DNA from: JABMQW01 sp964439935
GTDB lineage: Bacteria; Fidelibacterota; Marinisomatia; Marinisomatales; TCS56
Reading direction: 5' to 3'
DNA length: 64,000 nt
NCBI GenBank assembly: GCA_964439935.1
Contig: CAYTPW010000019.1
Span: forward strand, 4,972-68,971
The notes beneath the pieces are model-generated. The model was not told the DNA's origin and did not search any database. It saw nothing but the letters and a program-made list of their open reading frames with translations. Shown piece by piece: positions 19,301 through 27,924 of the stretch. The position numbers were made by a program, and so were the translations under genes. Position 1 is the stretch's first letter, and every line of letters begins with the position of its first letter.

Positions 19301-20032
19301 GTTGAAAACGCAATCATATACACCAATGAGGGTCAAATTAATATACAGCTAGATGAACAGAATAGTAAATATGTCCTGTCAATCAGCGATACCGGCATTG
19401 GAATTGGTGTTGATTACCTTAATCATTTATATGATGCATTTTCACAGGAAAGCAACGGATATACCAAAAAATACCAGGGTATGGGATTGGGATTGTCAAT
19501 CGCCAAGAGTTGTCTGGATATGAATGATATCCCTATTGAAGTTGAGAGCAAAAAAGGTGTTGGAACTACATTCAGATTATCGTTTTCACCAACAGATGCG
19601 GTTGTTGATGAAACTGATGTACAAGTCATCAAAGTTGAGACTGAGATTGAAAAAACTGTCAGTCAAGAAAGACCGGTGATCCTCCTGGTTGAGGATGATG
19701 AGAATAACCGTAAAACGCTTGAAGCACTACTAAGTAAGAAATATGAAACTCCTTATGCTGTTTCCGTGTCAGAAGCAAAGCAACAACTGCGTGATTATAA
19801 GGTGGATCTGATGTTACTTGATCTATCCTTGGAGGGAGATAGAGATGGGCTCGATTTAGTCGCTTATATGAAAACTAAAAAGAGATTAAAGGAGATACCT
19901 ATCATCGCAGTTACTGCCCATGCTTTTACTACTGATCGGGATAACGTCCTGAATGCAGGTTGTGATGATTATATGAGCAAGCCGATCAATGTTCAGAAAC
20001 TGCAAGATATGGTTGGGCAATATTTGGCTTAG
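16310..20032 (+). CDS. Hybrid histidine kinase: GAF, multiple PAS, HisKA, HATPase, receiver
   Basis: 1240 residues, no membrane segment, so probably cytoplasmic. A GAF domain (~35-165: ASELIGVPAGLIMKVYPKEIEVFV, GLYCETVM, YFGLPLIWPDNEIFGTICVLD) precedes a short coiled coil, then five PAS domains ending in DITERK-type blocks (~215-850). HisKA has MSHEIRTPLN with His881 as phosphoacceptor; the HATPase shows the NLVENA N box and DTGIGI, GMGLGLSIAKS G boxes. The C-terminal receiver (~1123-1240) has acidic E1128-D1129-D1130, phosphoacceptor Asp1171 in LLLDLS, and the conserved TAHAF and SKPI. It would relay phosphate to a response regulator not seen here. Translated with the STAS-like gene. Confidence 0.93.
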   Translation: MDSYLTTNQLLIEPVIKSDQSKIKPDIPDQIIAKWQKLIDLASELIGVPAGLIMKVYPKEIEVFVCSETKGNPYEKGERARLKTGLYCETVMCMRKQLLVPDACKDPNWDHNPDIELGMVSYFGLPLIWPDNEIFGTICVLDDKENHYSVMYQKLCTQFKEAIEADLHMILESEDSRKQTLEELISVNRQLMANEQQLQIEITERKQVEKEVLLEKEFTDQAINAQVDTFFLFEPVTGIALRWNDSFRDISGYSDEEIATLPALTTYYGSDDLERAGVFIKKVLKEGSGTIDLELICKDGRKVPMEYRVSVINDEQGNAKYMISIGRDITERKRMEKELQNTQMQYTDFINSSSDVVTYWKMPDGLKIDLPIEKQIEMIVECVCVDSNQRAWQVYGFNRKNELIGKKYKELVKDETSPELFELFIKNNYQINDREYHEILKSGIELYSLENWYGVIENGVFTHLWASSKDITEQKKAEIELKSSEEKYSSVVENSNDGIVIIKDEKIAYVNAAVKNLLGFKPNDIMGRNVAELVAQKYRELVTQRFRDRLSGKKVPSIYEISLVRKDGSLIPVEINVTLMNFEGESAGLVFLRDITERKKAQEELKASEKQYRLLIDHIPDVTWSTDANGRTNFISSNVKDVYGYTPEEIFNGGEKLWFGRVHKDDLQKLKNAYKAFFEDNKEFDIEYRIKHKNGQWIWLHDRAIMHFEKDQKQYAYGVFSDITERIQAEENLMSQKKYIDDLINTLPDTFYIFDPESGNGIQWNETLNEISGYDYEEMSEYPPLHFYPPEEHQSIEDAVNTTLEKGRATVELSYICADGSRIPFEYSTVFIKDPDGNPRICAIGRDITERKRVESEREQALMEAQNANNVKDLFLANMSHEIRTPLNSILGFTEIIEESFKSRMEEHEHEYFQIVNNSGQRLIKTVHSILDISQIEAGTIPFEPKTIRLATSIEMVYKELKPLAEEKNLEITYNNQISDGAVNADESSLVKAVSNLVENAIIYTNEGQINIQLDEQNSKYVLSISDTGIGIGVDYLNHLYDAFSQESNGYTKKYQGMGLGLSIAKSCLDMNDIPIEVESKKGVGTTFRLSFSPTDAVVDETDVQVIKVETEIEKTVSQERPVILLVEDDENNRKTLEALLSKKYETPYAVSVSEAKQQLRDYKVDLMLLDLSLEGDRDGLDLVAYMKTKKRLKEIPIIAVTAHAFTTDRDNVLNAGCDDYMSKPINVQKLQDMVGQYLA

Positions 20033-20036
20033 AAGT

Positions 20037-20152
20037 CTGTCCCATAAATCGTCGTTTTTGAAACACCATTCCCATAATCAAAATCGAATTGACGTTTTGA
20101 GACACTTTGGGCTGGGGAGTATCATAAAGGTATGGGTTTTGGTACAGATTGG
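20037..20152 (+). repeat. Palindromic intergenic repeat, copy 7
   Basis: Begins only 4 bases after the kinase stop codon: TGTCCCATAAATCGTCG, ATTCCCATAATCAAAATCGA, GACGTTTTGAGACAC, GGGCTGGGGAGTATC, GGTATGGGTTTTGGTACAG. Placement so close to the stop suggests it forms the 3' end of the transcript. Bases 20153-20410 show no other gene. Confidence 0.9.
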
Positions 20153-20410
20153 CCACTACGCTTTGTGAGGTCACAGCACCTCTCATTAGCGATCCAGTGA
20201 TAAACAGGTTGTTGGGATTTGATAATCTAAATCAGGTAAATTACTCCCCAACTCAAAAGGTTAAAAGTTCACCTTAACCTAATTGCTGTATAGTCTCAAA
20301 GATTTAAAAGACTTACATTTGCGAAGGAACAGAGTGTGCTAGATGTTGTCACAGGTATTTACAATTTTATTCAGATAGCAAAAACAGCCAGTGCTTAACA
20401 ATATTTAATC

Positions 20411-21322
20411 ATGAAGCAATCGATCGAACAATTCCCTGCATGGGGTATCTGGTGTCCCTCTGTTACACCACTTTTTTCTGATCTGTCTATCAACCATTCT
20501 GTATTTGTCCAACATGTTCACGAATTATTAAACACCGGATGCCATGGTGTTGTCGTATTCGGCACAACCGGTGAGGCCGTTTCGTTTTCCGTTAAAGAAC
20601 GATGTGAGGGATTGAAAAAGTTATTAGAACAGAAAGTGTCAAGAGAAAAGATCATGGTGGGTGCTGGCTGTAGTTCTTTATCCGACACCGTGCAATTGGT
20701 GGAATATGCAGTGGTAAATCATTGCTTCAATATTTTGCTGATACCACCTTTCTTTTATAAAAAGGTCAGTGATGATGGTGTGTACCAATACTACGCTCAA
20801 ATCATTGAGCGGTTACATGAGCCCCGACTCAGATTGTTTCTATATCACTTCCCCAATCTATCCGGAGTGCCAATTTCCTTGGAGTTAGTGGAGCGACTGC
20901 GACAGTCCTTTGGCGAGATAATTGCCGGAGTTAAGGACAGTTCTGGAGATTGGAGTAATACGCAGACTCTGCTTCAACATTTCCCTGATATGGCTATTTT
21001 TCCAGGTTCTGAGAGATACTTGCTGTCTGCCTTGCGATCAGGTGGAGCAGGTTGTATCAGCGCAACCGCAAACGCCAATGCTGCAGCGATCCGCCAAACA
21101 TTCGAGGCCTGGTATCGTGAGGTCGAAGAGGTCGAGCAACTGCAGACAGACATTCTGGGAATCCGCAAGGTATTTGAGGCTTATACGCTTGTCGCCGCGC
21201 TAAAGAGTTATCTGGGGAGCCAAACCGGGGACAATGGCTGGTTAAATATTCGTCCACCTCTGGTTGGCTTGTCACAGTCTGAGCAGCGCAGCTTGTTTCG
21301 GGCTCTCGAAGAGTTTGATTGA
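20411..21322 (+). CDS. DapA-family (dihydrodipicolinate synthase/N-acetylneuraminate lyase) aldolase
   Basis: 303 residues, the usual length for the family. A TIM barrel with all key motifs: GTTGEAVSF (substrate carboxylate loop), YHFP with the conserved tyrosine near residue 139, and GVKDSSGD with the Schiff-base lysine near 176. These class I aldolases join or cleave pyruvate with an aldehyde. The gene is not next to lysine-pathway genes and is flanked by repeats, so a catabolic role on a sugar acid or sialic-acid-like substrate is as likely as true DapA; the substrate cannot be read from sequence. Confidence 0.88.
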   Translation: MKQSIEQFPAWGIWCPSVTPLFSDLSINHSVFVQHVHELLNTGCHGVVVFGTTGEAVSFSVKERCEGLKKLLEQKVSREKIMVGAGCSSLSDTVQLVEYAVVNHCFNILLIPPFFYKKVSDDGVYQYYAQIIERLHEPRLRLFLYHFPNLSGVPISLELVERLRQSFGEIIAGVKDSSGDWSNTQTLLQHFPDMAIFPGSERYLLSALRSGGAGCISATANANAAAIRQTFEAWYREVEEVEQLQTDILGIRKVFEAYTLVAALKSYLGSQTGDNGWLNIRPPLVGLSQSEQRSLFRALEEFD

Positions 21323-21365
21323 ATTGAATTTTGATCATGCTCCGGGTGCTTCCACCCCGATTTTT

Positions 21366-21435
21366 AGTCCCATAACCAAAATCGATTGGACGTTTTTAGG
21401 GATTTGAAGCCGGGGAATACCAAAAAGGGATGAGT
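21366..21435 (+). repeat. Deleted palindromic repeat, copy 8
   Basis: GTCCCATAACCAAAATCGATTGGACG followed by TTTTTAGGGAT and a degenerate tail. The whole left arm and spacer are missing, exactly as expected from recombination between the two CCCATAA blocks of a complete copy. Confidence 0.8.
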
Positions 21436-21575
21436 CTAGCCACTGTTACACATTCATTGATTATAAAACTCGATTTATAGCTGGAATCAATAAATTTAGA
21501 TGCAACTTTACCAGGAAATCCTAATTTAAGATTAGATTATAACAAAGGGACCAGAACATCTATTAGGAGCGCATA

Positions 21576-22184
21576 ATGCACCAAATCGTTAATCCAAATA
21601 TTCTTTATTTAGGGACTCCTGTAGTTCTAATCAGTACACTTAATGAGGATGATTCCGCTAATCTTGCCCCCATGTCTTCCGCCTGGTGGTTAGGGAAGTC
21701 GTGCATGCTTGGATTAGGCAGTAGGGGGAAAACTATCGAAAATTTACAACGTGAAAATGAATGTGTTCTAAATTTGCCTTCAGTTGATATGGTTGATAAC
21801 GTTGACCGTCTGGCTTTGACAACAGGAAAAAATCCTGTTCCTGATTACAAAGTAAAAATGAATTTCCGTTTTGATCCTCAGAAATTTGAGACTGCACAGC
21901 TTACCCCAGTTGCTTCCGAATTAGTCAAACCACCACGAGCTCGGGAATGCCCTGTCCAACTTGAGGCTCAAGTAGAAAATATATATATGTTAGGAAAAAC
22001 AGAAGATTACCTCAGCACGGTAGAGGTAACTATCATTCGTACACATATCGCAGACAGTTTGCTCAATACTGAGAAGCGACATCATATTGATCCTGACAAA
22101 TGGAAACCTCTCATCATGAATTTTCTTGAGTTTTACGGATTGGGAGAACAAGTGCATCCATCTAGATTAGCTGAAGTATTTTAA
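21576..22184 (+). CDS. Flavin-reductase-like / FMN-binding split-barrel protein
   Basis: 202 residues. GTPVVLISTLNEDDSANLAPMSSAWWLG followed by GLGSRGKTIENLQRENECVLNLPS is characteristic of the DIM6/NTAB flavin-reductase-like family, which binds FMN at a split beta barrel dimer interface. The late section (RECPVQLEAQVENIY, VEVTIIRTHI) is also typical. Members reduce flavin with NAD(P)H or bind FMN for other reductions; the electron acceptor is unknown. TAGGAG lies about 8 bases before the ATG. Single-gene unit, followed by a strong hairpin. Confidence 0.85.
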   Translation: MHQIVNPNILYLGTPVVLISTLNEDDSANLAPMSSAWWLGKSCMLGLGSRGKTIENLQRENECVLNLPSVDMVDNVDRLALTTGKNPVPDYKVKMNFRFDPQKFETAQLTPVASELVKPPRARECPVQLEAQVENIYMLGKTEDYLSTVEVTIIRTHIADSLLNTEKRHHIDPDKWKPLIMNFLEFYGLGEQVHPSRLAEVF

Positions 22185-22224
22185 ATTGATAAGACTTGGT
22201 TTGATTCACAAACCCCAGAATTAT

Positions 22225-22262
22225 GTGTCGTCAAAGTATGATGCAATGATTTGACGACACAC
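22225..22262. terminator. Perfect 12-bp hairpin after flavin-reductase gene
   Basis: TGTGTCGTCAAA at 22225-22236 pairs perfectly with TTTGACGACACA at 22251-22262 across a 14-base loop. No T run follows, so it is either an atypical terminator/mRNA 3' stabiliser or a protein-binding palindrome. Confidence 0.5.
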
Positions 22263-22270
22263 ATAGTAGA

Positions 22271-22386
22271 ATGTCCCATAAACCACCGTTTTTGATTCAC
22301 TATTCCCATAATCAAAATCGATTGGACGTTTATGGGATGCTTGGAGGCTGGGAGTTTTAAAAAGATATGGGTTTTGAGACAAAATG
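22271..22386 (+). repeat. Palindromic intergenic repeat, copy 9
   Basis: Complete core: ATGTCCCATAAACCACCG, ATTCCCATAATCAAAATCGAT, TGGACGTTTATGGGATGC, GGCTGGGAGTT, ATATGGGTTTTGAGACA. It starts 8 bases after the flavin-reductase 3' hairpin. Confidence 0.9.
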
Positions 22387-22875
22387 TTTAGCATTGTTTA
22401 AATTAATTCTGAACTATACTTTTGGGCTAAAATATGGAAACGGAGCAGATCAGAAAATCCTAAGTTAAAAGGTGGTCTAAACAATGGGGGCTGGTCAGAT
22501 TTAATGCATTTTATTGGGTCAGTGTTCGTGAAATTACCTGCTACTGATGTGTTACAGGTTACTTGTAAACCAAGCGATTTTGGCTAAACTACATGTAAGG
22601 AATAATGAAGTTGCTAAAAAATCTAGATTGCACACGATCGTGTCGAAGCCCTTTACATTGAGTTTATAGATGTATTTTGATACTGTAACCAAAGATGGAA
22701 TATGAATGAGATAACGCTTTAATTATCTTTAGCGCATTTAGATCTGCAATACCAGATTTATTAATCGATTGTCACCTGCGGCCTAGAAGCTCTGGCAAAT
22801 TGATTCTTTCATGACAACAAATTATCAATATCATTGTCAGATTATAATCTGGTTAACTTGGAGAGGAGAAATAAA
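22387..22875. other. 489-bp intergenic stretch, nothing recognised
   Basis: Mixed-composition sequence between a repeat copy and the MRJP-like gene. No convincing reading frame, RNA or repeat was found; it may contain a decayed gene. The last 20 bases hold the strong ribosome-binding site GGAGAGGAG of the next gene. Confidence 0.5.
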
Positions 22876-24216
22876 ATGAAAATTAGTCCATTTGTTTATT
22901 CGATTTTCCTATTTAGTATCATATTTGCAGAATCATCCGCTCTGAATGCCACTCCTTTTGAATTGAGCCAGGTGTCACAGTCTGATACTAAGTGGACCGG
23001 AGTCGCTGTTTCAAGTCAGGATCGGATTTTTGTCAATTTCCCGCGCTGGTCTACAATCCCCTATTCAGTTGTCGAAATTTCAGGACAGGATTTTATACCT
23101 TACCCCGACAGTTCCTGGAATAATTACTCCAATACCGCTGCCCCGGACAGTCAATTTATCTGTGTCCAGAGTGTCTATGTTGATGACCAGGATTTCCTGT
23201 GGATTCTGGACACCGGCAGACCTTATCAAAACAATGTGGTGGCCGGCGGGGCGAAATTATTGAAGATGGACCTTGCTACCGACTCCGTCATAAATATTAT
23301 TCAATTTGATAGTACCATAGCACCTGCTGTAAGCTATCTGAACGATATCCGAGTTGATACACAGCGCCAGTACGCCTTTTTAACTGAGTCCGGCCTGGGT
23401 GCCCTGATTGTTGTGGATATACTTTCTGGTACCAGTAGACGTGTTTTGAGCGACCATTACTCTACTAAAGCTGAAAATGTGACAGTAACGGTTAACGGCA
23501 ATTCGCTCTTCAGTCAGATTCACGCCGATGGATTAGCCCTGACTCCCGATCGCAGTTATTTATATTATAAGGCCTTGACTGGCTACATGCTGTATAGAAT
23601 TCCGGTTACAGCCCTGGTTGACACCAGCCTTTCTGACGATGATCTGGCCAATAATGTAGAATGGATGGGTATGTTTGTCACCAGTGATGCAATTGTATTT
23701 GATTCCGACGGCGATTTGTATTTTACATCCATTGAAGATAATTCAATCTGGCGCTTTAATCCATCAACATTGGATTTTGATAATATCATAACCAGTGATC
23801 TATTAAAATGGCCCGACAGTTTCGCTTATTCCACTACCGGCGAACTTTACGTTACAACCTCCCGGATCCTTTTCCCCCGCGGGCCTCACCATATCTATAA
23901 AATTATCGATTTAGCTGCCGCCACTGAAGATGATATCCCCATCGGTAAGCCAAAAGAATTTTACCTGTTGCCTAACTACCCCAACCCCTTCAACCCGATC
24001 ACGACTATTCAGTACAAATTACCCCAACAATCTGATGTCCAGATCACTATCTACGACATGCTTGGTAAAAAAGTAACAATACTTGCATCAGAAATCCAGG
24101 ATGCAGGATATAAATCAATCCAATGGAACGCAGCCAACGTCCCAAGCGGTATGTACTTCTACCAGATCAAGGCCGGAGAGTACATACAGACTAGAAAGAT
24201 GGTCCTGTTAAAATAG
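22876..24216 (+). CDS. Secreted major-royal-jelly/yellow-like beta-propeller with T9SS-like sorting domain
   Basis: 446 residues from the ATG at 22876, chosen over an upstream TTG because GGAGAGGAG lies 7 bases before it and a clean signal peptide follows (MKISPFVYSIFLFSIIFAES). The body matches the MRJP/yellow family: WTGVAVSSQDRIFVNFPRW, DFLWILDTG, YLNDIRVDTQRQYAFLTESG, GALIVVDILSG, HADGLALTPDRSYLYY, a six-bladed propeller. Residues ~365-446 are the same sorting domain seen on the beta-helix and CotH-like proteins. Bacterial members are of unknown function, possibly small-ligand binding or lactonase-like. A terminator and repeat follow. Confidence 0.88.
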   Translation: MKISPFVYSIFLFSIIFAESSALNATPFELSQVSQSDTKWTGVAVSSQDRIFVNFPRWSTIPYSVVEISGQDFIPYPDSSWNNYSNTAAPDSQFICVQSVYVDDQDFLWILDTGRPYQNNVVAGGAKLLKMDLATDSVINIIQFDSTIAPAVSYLNDIRVDTQRQYAFLTESGLGALIVVDILSGTSRRVLSDHYSTKAENVTVTVNGNSLFSQIHADGLALTPDRSYLYYKALTGYMLYRIPVTALVDTSLSDDDLANNVEWMGMFVTSDAIVFDSDGDLYFTSIEDNSIWRFNPSTLDFDNIITSDLLKWPDSFAYSTTGELYVTTSRILFPRGPHHIYKIIDLAAATEDDIPIGKPKEFYLLPNYPNPFNPITTIQYKLPQQSDVQITIYDMLGKKVTILASEIQDAGYKSIQWNAANVPSGMYFYQIKAGEYIQTRKMVLLK

Positions 24217-24242
24217 ACTGTAATCTCTCATCCTCTATATTA

Positions 24243-24266
24243 GGGTAGTCGCTTAGCTGCCCTTTT
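24243..24266 (+). terminator. Terminator-like hairpin after MRJP-like gene
   Basis: GGGTAG and AGCTGCCC with a short loop, then TTTTCT. It is homologous to the terminators after the other two sorting-domain genes; the left arm has one changed base that still allows G-T pairing. Confidence 0.65.
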
Positions 24267-24267
24267 C

Positions 24268-24545
24268 TGTCCCATAAACCTACCTTTTTGACACACCATT
24301 CCCATAATCAAAATCGATAGGACGTTTATGGGACACTTAGGGCTCAGGAGCGTCGAAAAGGTATGGGTTTTGAGACAGATCAGATGAAACTGGATTACGC
24401 TTGTGGGCCCACAATCCCGACTTGTCGGGAGAACCCCGCTCCCCGCGAAAGCGGGATCTGCGACCTGTGGATTATGAGTACTCAGGCTTGGGTTGTTTTT
24501 GTTGAACTTGCAAGAAGTGAATGACCAAAAAATGACCGAATGGAA
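24268..24545 (+). repeat. Long palindromic repeat with tRNA-like module, copy 10
   Basis: Core TGTCCCATAAACC to TTATGGGACAC, the variant tail GGGCTCAGGAGCGTCGAAAAG, then GTGGGCCCACAATCCCGAC, a GCGGGA hairpin, ATCTGCGACCTGTGGATTATGAG and a CAGGCTTGGGTTGTTTTTG end that is shared with the copy near 62.8 kb. Confidence 0.9.
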
Positions 24546-24590
24546 AAAATCTCATTTCCGAGTTTTCAATTTCAAGGTTTTTGGGAATAT

Positions 24591-24645
24591 TGTGGCTTGG
24601 AGTGCCAGTAAGGTAAGGGTTTGGGGGACCAATCAACCTTACCTC
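24591..24645 (+). repeat. Degenerate repeat tail, copy 11
   Basis: TGTGGCTTGGAGTGCCAGTA followed by AGGTAAGGGTTTGGGGGACC resembles the repeat tail GGGCTGGAGAGTACC...GGTATGGGTTTTGGGACAG, without a hairpin core. The remainder of the 617-bp gap up to 24833 shows no gene. Confidence 0.55.
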
Positions 24646-24833
24646 TTGAAAGTCATGGCCTAAAGTGTTGGTACCAACGCGGGTATAAAAATGATTGCAG
24701 CGCAAATTTATGAGGAATTATTTGAGCGGGATGCGGCTACAAGCTTATTTATAGGTTTTATTCCATTAGCCACCAGATATGCAATATAACTTCTTCCAAG
24801 TACGAAAATATTATTTTATTTTAAGGCAAACAC

Positions 24834-25694
24834 ATGAAGAAATTATATATGATTCTAACCCCACTAGCTATTCTATTAATATTATTTATTATGTTCGATA
24901 ATGTTAATCATCCAGTAGTTGAGATCAATAATCTAAATAATAATATTATTGGTGTCCTTGGTCATCGTGGTATGAGTCAAGGTAGTGAATATCCTGGGAA
25001 TTCTATAGAGGCAATAGAAACAGCTCTAAATTTTGGTGCAGATGGCGTAGAAATTGATGTTCAGATTACACGAGATAATATTCTGGTAATATTTCATGAT
25101 AAAGAATTAAGTAAAAAGACAAATTACCAGGGAAAACTAAGGGATTACTTCTGGTCAGAAATTGATAGTTGCATTTATAATAATTCAGTAGATAAAAATA
25201 TTTATGTTTCAACCGTCGACAGTCTTTTTACTAGAATTATAAAATGTCAGGATTATTATTTTTCTTTCGATTGTAAGTTTACTCCAAATGATGATGAGTC
25301 CAAGACTAATTATTATCAGGGTTTTGTTCACGCTATAAAGCAGGTTATTGATAAGCATAATATGCAGAACAGGGTGTTAATTGAGGCAGGTAGCTTCCAA
25401 TTTCATCAGTTATTGATACAAAATGAAGTCCAAGCTTTACAATTCATAACCGGGAAGGATATGGATAATGGGATTATTATTGCAGAGGAGCTTGATCTAT
25501 ACGGTATTGGGATTGGATCAAAGGTTTCAAGGAAAGATATTAAGAAAGCCCATGAAAAAGGATTCAGAGTGATGACCTGGATCCCCAAAACTAAATGGGC
25601 AAACGTGAAAGCCGTCAAAAAAAATCCAGATTTTATTCAAACTGCAAATTTAGTTCATCTACTCCAATTATTTGGAAAATATAAACAGCAATGA
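24834..25694 (+). CDS. Glycerophosphodiester phosphodiesterase (GDPD) family, membrane-anchored
   Basis: 286 residues with an N-terminal membrane anchor (MILTPLAILLILFIMF). Catalytic signatures: GHRGMSQGSEYPGNSIEA, then GADGVEIDVQITRDNILVIFHD, giving the His/Glu/Asp/His set of the GDPD TIM barrel; a late GFRVMTWIPKTK block is also usual. It should hydrolyse glycerophosphodiesters to glycerol 3-phosphate plus an alcohol, on the outer face of the inner membrane. It lies 53 bases before a phosphoglycerol transferase gene on the same strand, so it probably acts on polymers or debris from that enzyme. Confidence 0.88.
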   Translation: MKKLYMILTPLAILLILFIMFDNVNHPVVEINNLNNNIIGVLGHRGMSQGSEYPGNSIEAIETALNFGADGVEIDVQITRDNILVIFHDKELSKKTNYQGKLRDYFWSEIDSCIYNNSVDKNIYVSTVDSLFTRIIKCQDYYFSFDCKFTPNDDESKTNYYQGFVHAIKQVIDKHNMQNRVLIEAGSFQFHQLLIQNEVQALQFITGKDMDNGIIIAEELDLYGIGIGSKVSRKDIKKAHEKGFRVMTWIPKTKWANVKAVKKNPDFIQTANLVHLLQLFGKYKQQ

Positions 25695-25747
25695 CAAAAT
25701 ATATTTAATTTTGGATTAACTGAAGAAATACACCAGCGTAATTATTC

Positions 25748-27778
25748 ATGGACTATAGATGGCAAAACTATGTTAAAGAATTAATAAAACTTATCCAAGC
25801 ATACCTTCTCGCAGTTATATACTTTGGACTTTTCAGAATATTTCTAATTATCTATTTTTATAAAAAAATCGATAGTAGTACGAATCTGGGTGATATCATT
25901 CTTACAATGTTCCATGGTTTTCGATTTGATTCTTCCGTTGCAGCCATTTTTTTATTAATTCCTTTTTTTGCAAATATGGTATGTAGTTCTCTGAATTACA
26001 CCTGGTTATCCGCTTATTTGCGGGTAGGTTTTTCGAGCTTCTTGATCATTTTTATGAACTTTACATTTGTGATTACTGTACCATATTTCAAAGAATATGA
26101 TAGTCAATTTGATTATTTTCTGTTTGAGTTGATCTATGATGATCTAGCTGCAATTTTTCAGACCATGATCTACGGATATAATTTTTTTGGGATTCTTTTT
26201 ATTTATGCAGTAAGTGTAATATTTTGTTTATTTTTAATGGGACGTTGGCAAAGACTTCCATTTACCTCCTTACTCACTCTCCTTACCAGAAGCAGGAAAA
26301 AACTATATCGTTCAATAGTACTTATTTTAATGATTATATTGACTTTTACAGCAACCCGGGGATCTTTTGGGGCAAGACCTGCAATGAGAAAATGGGCAGA
26401 TATAACAACAGACACTTTTCTTAATAAAATGGTGATGAATCCAATAAGGCATTTGCAATATGCCTATAAGGATTTTAAATCTATTAGCTCCAAATCAGCC
26501 GGTATAGAAGAATTACTGGGAAATACATCCGTGAAAGAAGCAGCACAAGACTATTTTTCGTTAGAGCCGCCAAAGCACCAGGCAAACGATCTTTCATATT
26601 ACCTGTTGAAAACAGCTCATGGTAATTCAAAGGGGCTGCCGGATCATATATTCCTGATTGTTATGGAAAGCTACGACTCCTGGTTATTGTTACCCGAATA
26701 TGAGTCATTGCATATTACTGATAGCCTTAAATCCTTGGGTCGCAATGGTATTTTCTTCGACCATTTTCTACCTTCCGGAAGCAGTACAATGGCCTCACTT
26801 TCAACAATTCTTACCGGTATTCCCTTTACCGGAGTTAATATTAGTAAAATTGCTGCTAGGAAACCTCCTTTTATAACATCAACTCCTAATATTTTTAAAC
26901 GATTAGGGTACACAACAAGATTATATTATGGAGGTTTTCTATCTTGGCAAAATATAGGAAATTTATTTACGGCACAAGGAATTGATGCGGTTTTTGCAGC
27001 ACCCACCATGGAGGGCGAAAACTCGGATGAAATTTGGGGTGTTCAAGATGAGCAACTATTTAAATTTGTTTTAGCAAATACTCCAATAGATGAGAAGACA
27101 TTCAATATTATCCTGACCACCAGTTATCATCCTCCTTTTGACCTTGATGTTAGAAGTATGGGGTATCATTTATATGAAATACCTAAGGATTTTCAATCAA
27201 TCGATGACGGTTCAATAACTGTAAATCAATTAGGACATATATGGTATGGAGATAGAGAAATTGGGAAGTTTGTTAGCAAGATGGAAAAGCTAAATCCAAA
27301 TAGTCTTTTTGCATTTACAGGTGACCACTATGGACGAAGATTTTTTAATTCAAGTCCTACCATTTACGAACATTCGTCAGTACCATTTATTCTATATAGT
27401 CGAAATTTTATTATGCCACAAACAACAAGGAACAAAACACCTGGCAGCCATATCGATATAATCCCAACAATAGTTGAACTTATTGCTCCCAAGGGATTTC
27501 TGTTTCATAGCTTTGGAAGATCTATGCTCGATAAATTGGGCAGTAATAAGAATACTAACACTGTTCAATTTGGTATTGGTTATAATACAATTGTAACAGA
27601 TAGTTTTATCGCTAATTATAAATATTATCAGAAACCAGCTTCTTTGTCTGATAACAAGTTCCTTGTTGATAACAATATTGATAGCAACATCAGAAAGATG
27701 CATGACCAACTTCTTGGAATGGGAAGATGGTTAATATTTTACGGTACAATCTTAGATACTATATCAGTTTCGGATTAA
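25748..27778 (+). CDS. LtaS/MdoB-like sulfatase-family phosphoglycerol transferase
   Basis: 676 residues. About five transmembrane helices (residues ~10-240) precede an extracytoplasmic alkaline-phosphatase-fold domain: DHIFLIVMESYDSW (metal site), FLPSGSSTMASLSTILTGIPF (nucleophile Ser/Thr region), TRLYYGGFLSWQNIG, NIILTTSYHPPFD, and FAFTGDHYGRRF (metal-binding Asp-His). The family moves phosphoglycerol (or phosphoethanolamine) from phospholipid to a surface polymer and leaves diacylglycerol. In a Gram-negative cell an OpgB-like role on periplasmic glycans or lipids is more likely than lipoteichoic acid synthesis. The ribosome-binding site is weak. Neighbours (GDPD, lipid kinase) fit. Confidence 0.87.
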   Translation: MDYRWQNYVKELIKLIQAYLLAVIYFGLFRIFLIIYFYKKIDSSTNLGDIILTMFHGFRFDSSVAAIFLLIPFFANMVCSSLNYTWLSAYLRVGFSSFLIIFMNFTFVITVPYFKEYDSQFDYFLFELIYDDLAAIFQTMIYGYNFFGILFIYAVSVIFCLFLMGRWQRLPFTSLLTLLTRSRKKLYRSIVLILMIILTFTATRGSFGARPAMRKWADITTDTFLNKMVMNPIRHLQYAYKDFKSISSKSAGIEELLGNTSVKEAAQDYFSLEPPKHQANDLSYYLLKTAHGNSKGLPDHIFLIVMESYDSWLLLPEYESLHITDSLKSLGRNGIFFDHFLPSGSSTMASLSTILTGIPFTGVNISKIAARKPPFITSTPNIFKRLGYTTRLYYGGFLSWQNIGNLFTAQGIDAVFAAPTMEGENSDEIWGVQDEQLFKFVLANTPIDEKTFNIILTTSYHPPFDLDVRSMGYHLYEIPKDFQSIDDGSITVNQLGHIWYGDREIGKFVSKMEKLNPNSLFAFTGDHYGRRFFNSSPTIYEHSSVPFILYSRNFIMPQTTRNKTPGSHIDIIPTIVELIAPKGFLFHSFGRSMLDKLGSNKNTNTVQFGIGYNTIVTDSFIANYKYYQKPASLSDNKFLVDNNIDSNIRKMHDQLLGMGRWLIFYGTILDTISVSD

Positions 27779-27924
27779 TCAAAATAATTAATCTAAAATA
27801 AAGATCAAAATTCCGATTGCCAAAAGAACCGAAACTCAGACTATAAAGGTGGCAACCGTTTAAATTGTAAATTAACCGAATCAGTCAATAATATTATCAA
27901 CCTAACGATAAAACTACATTTATA

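Noticed and set aside
20411..21322. True DapA of lysine synthesis
   Set aside because: Motifs allow it, but there are no lysine or peptidoglycan genes beside it; kept as family-level call.
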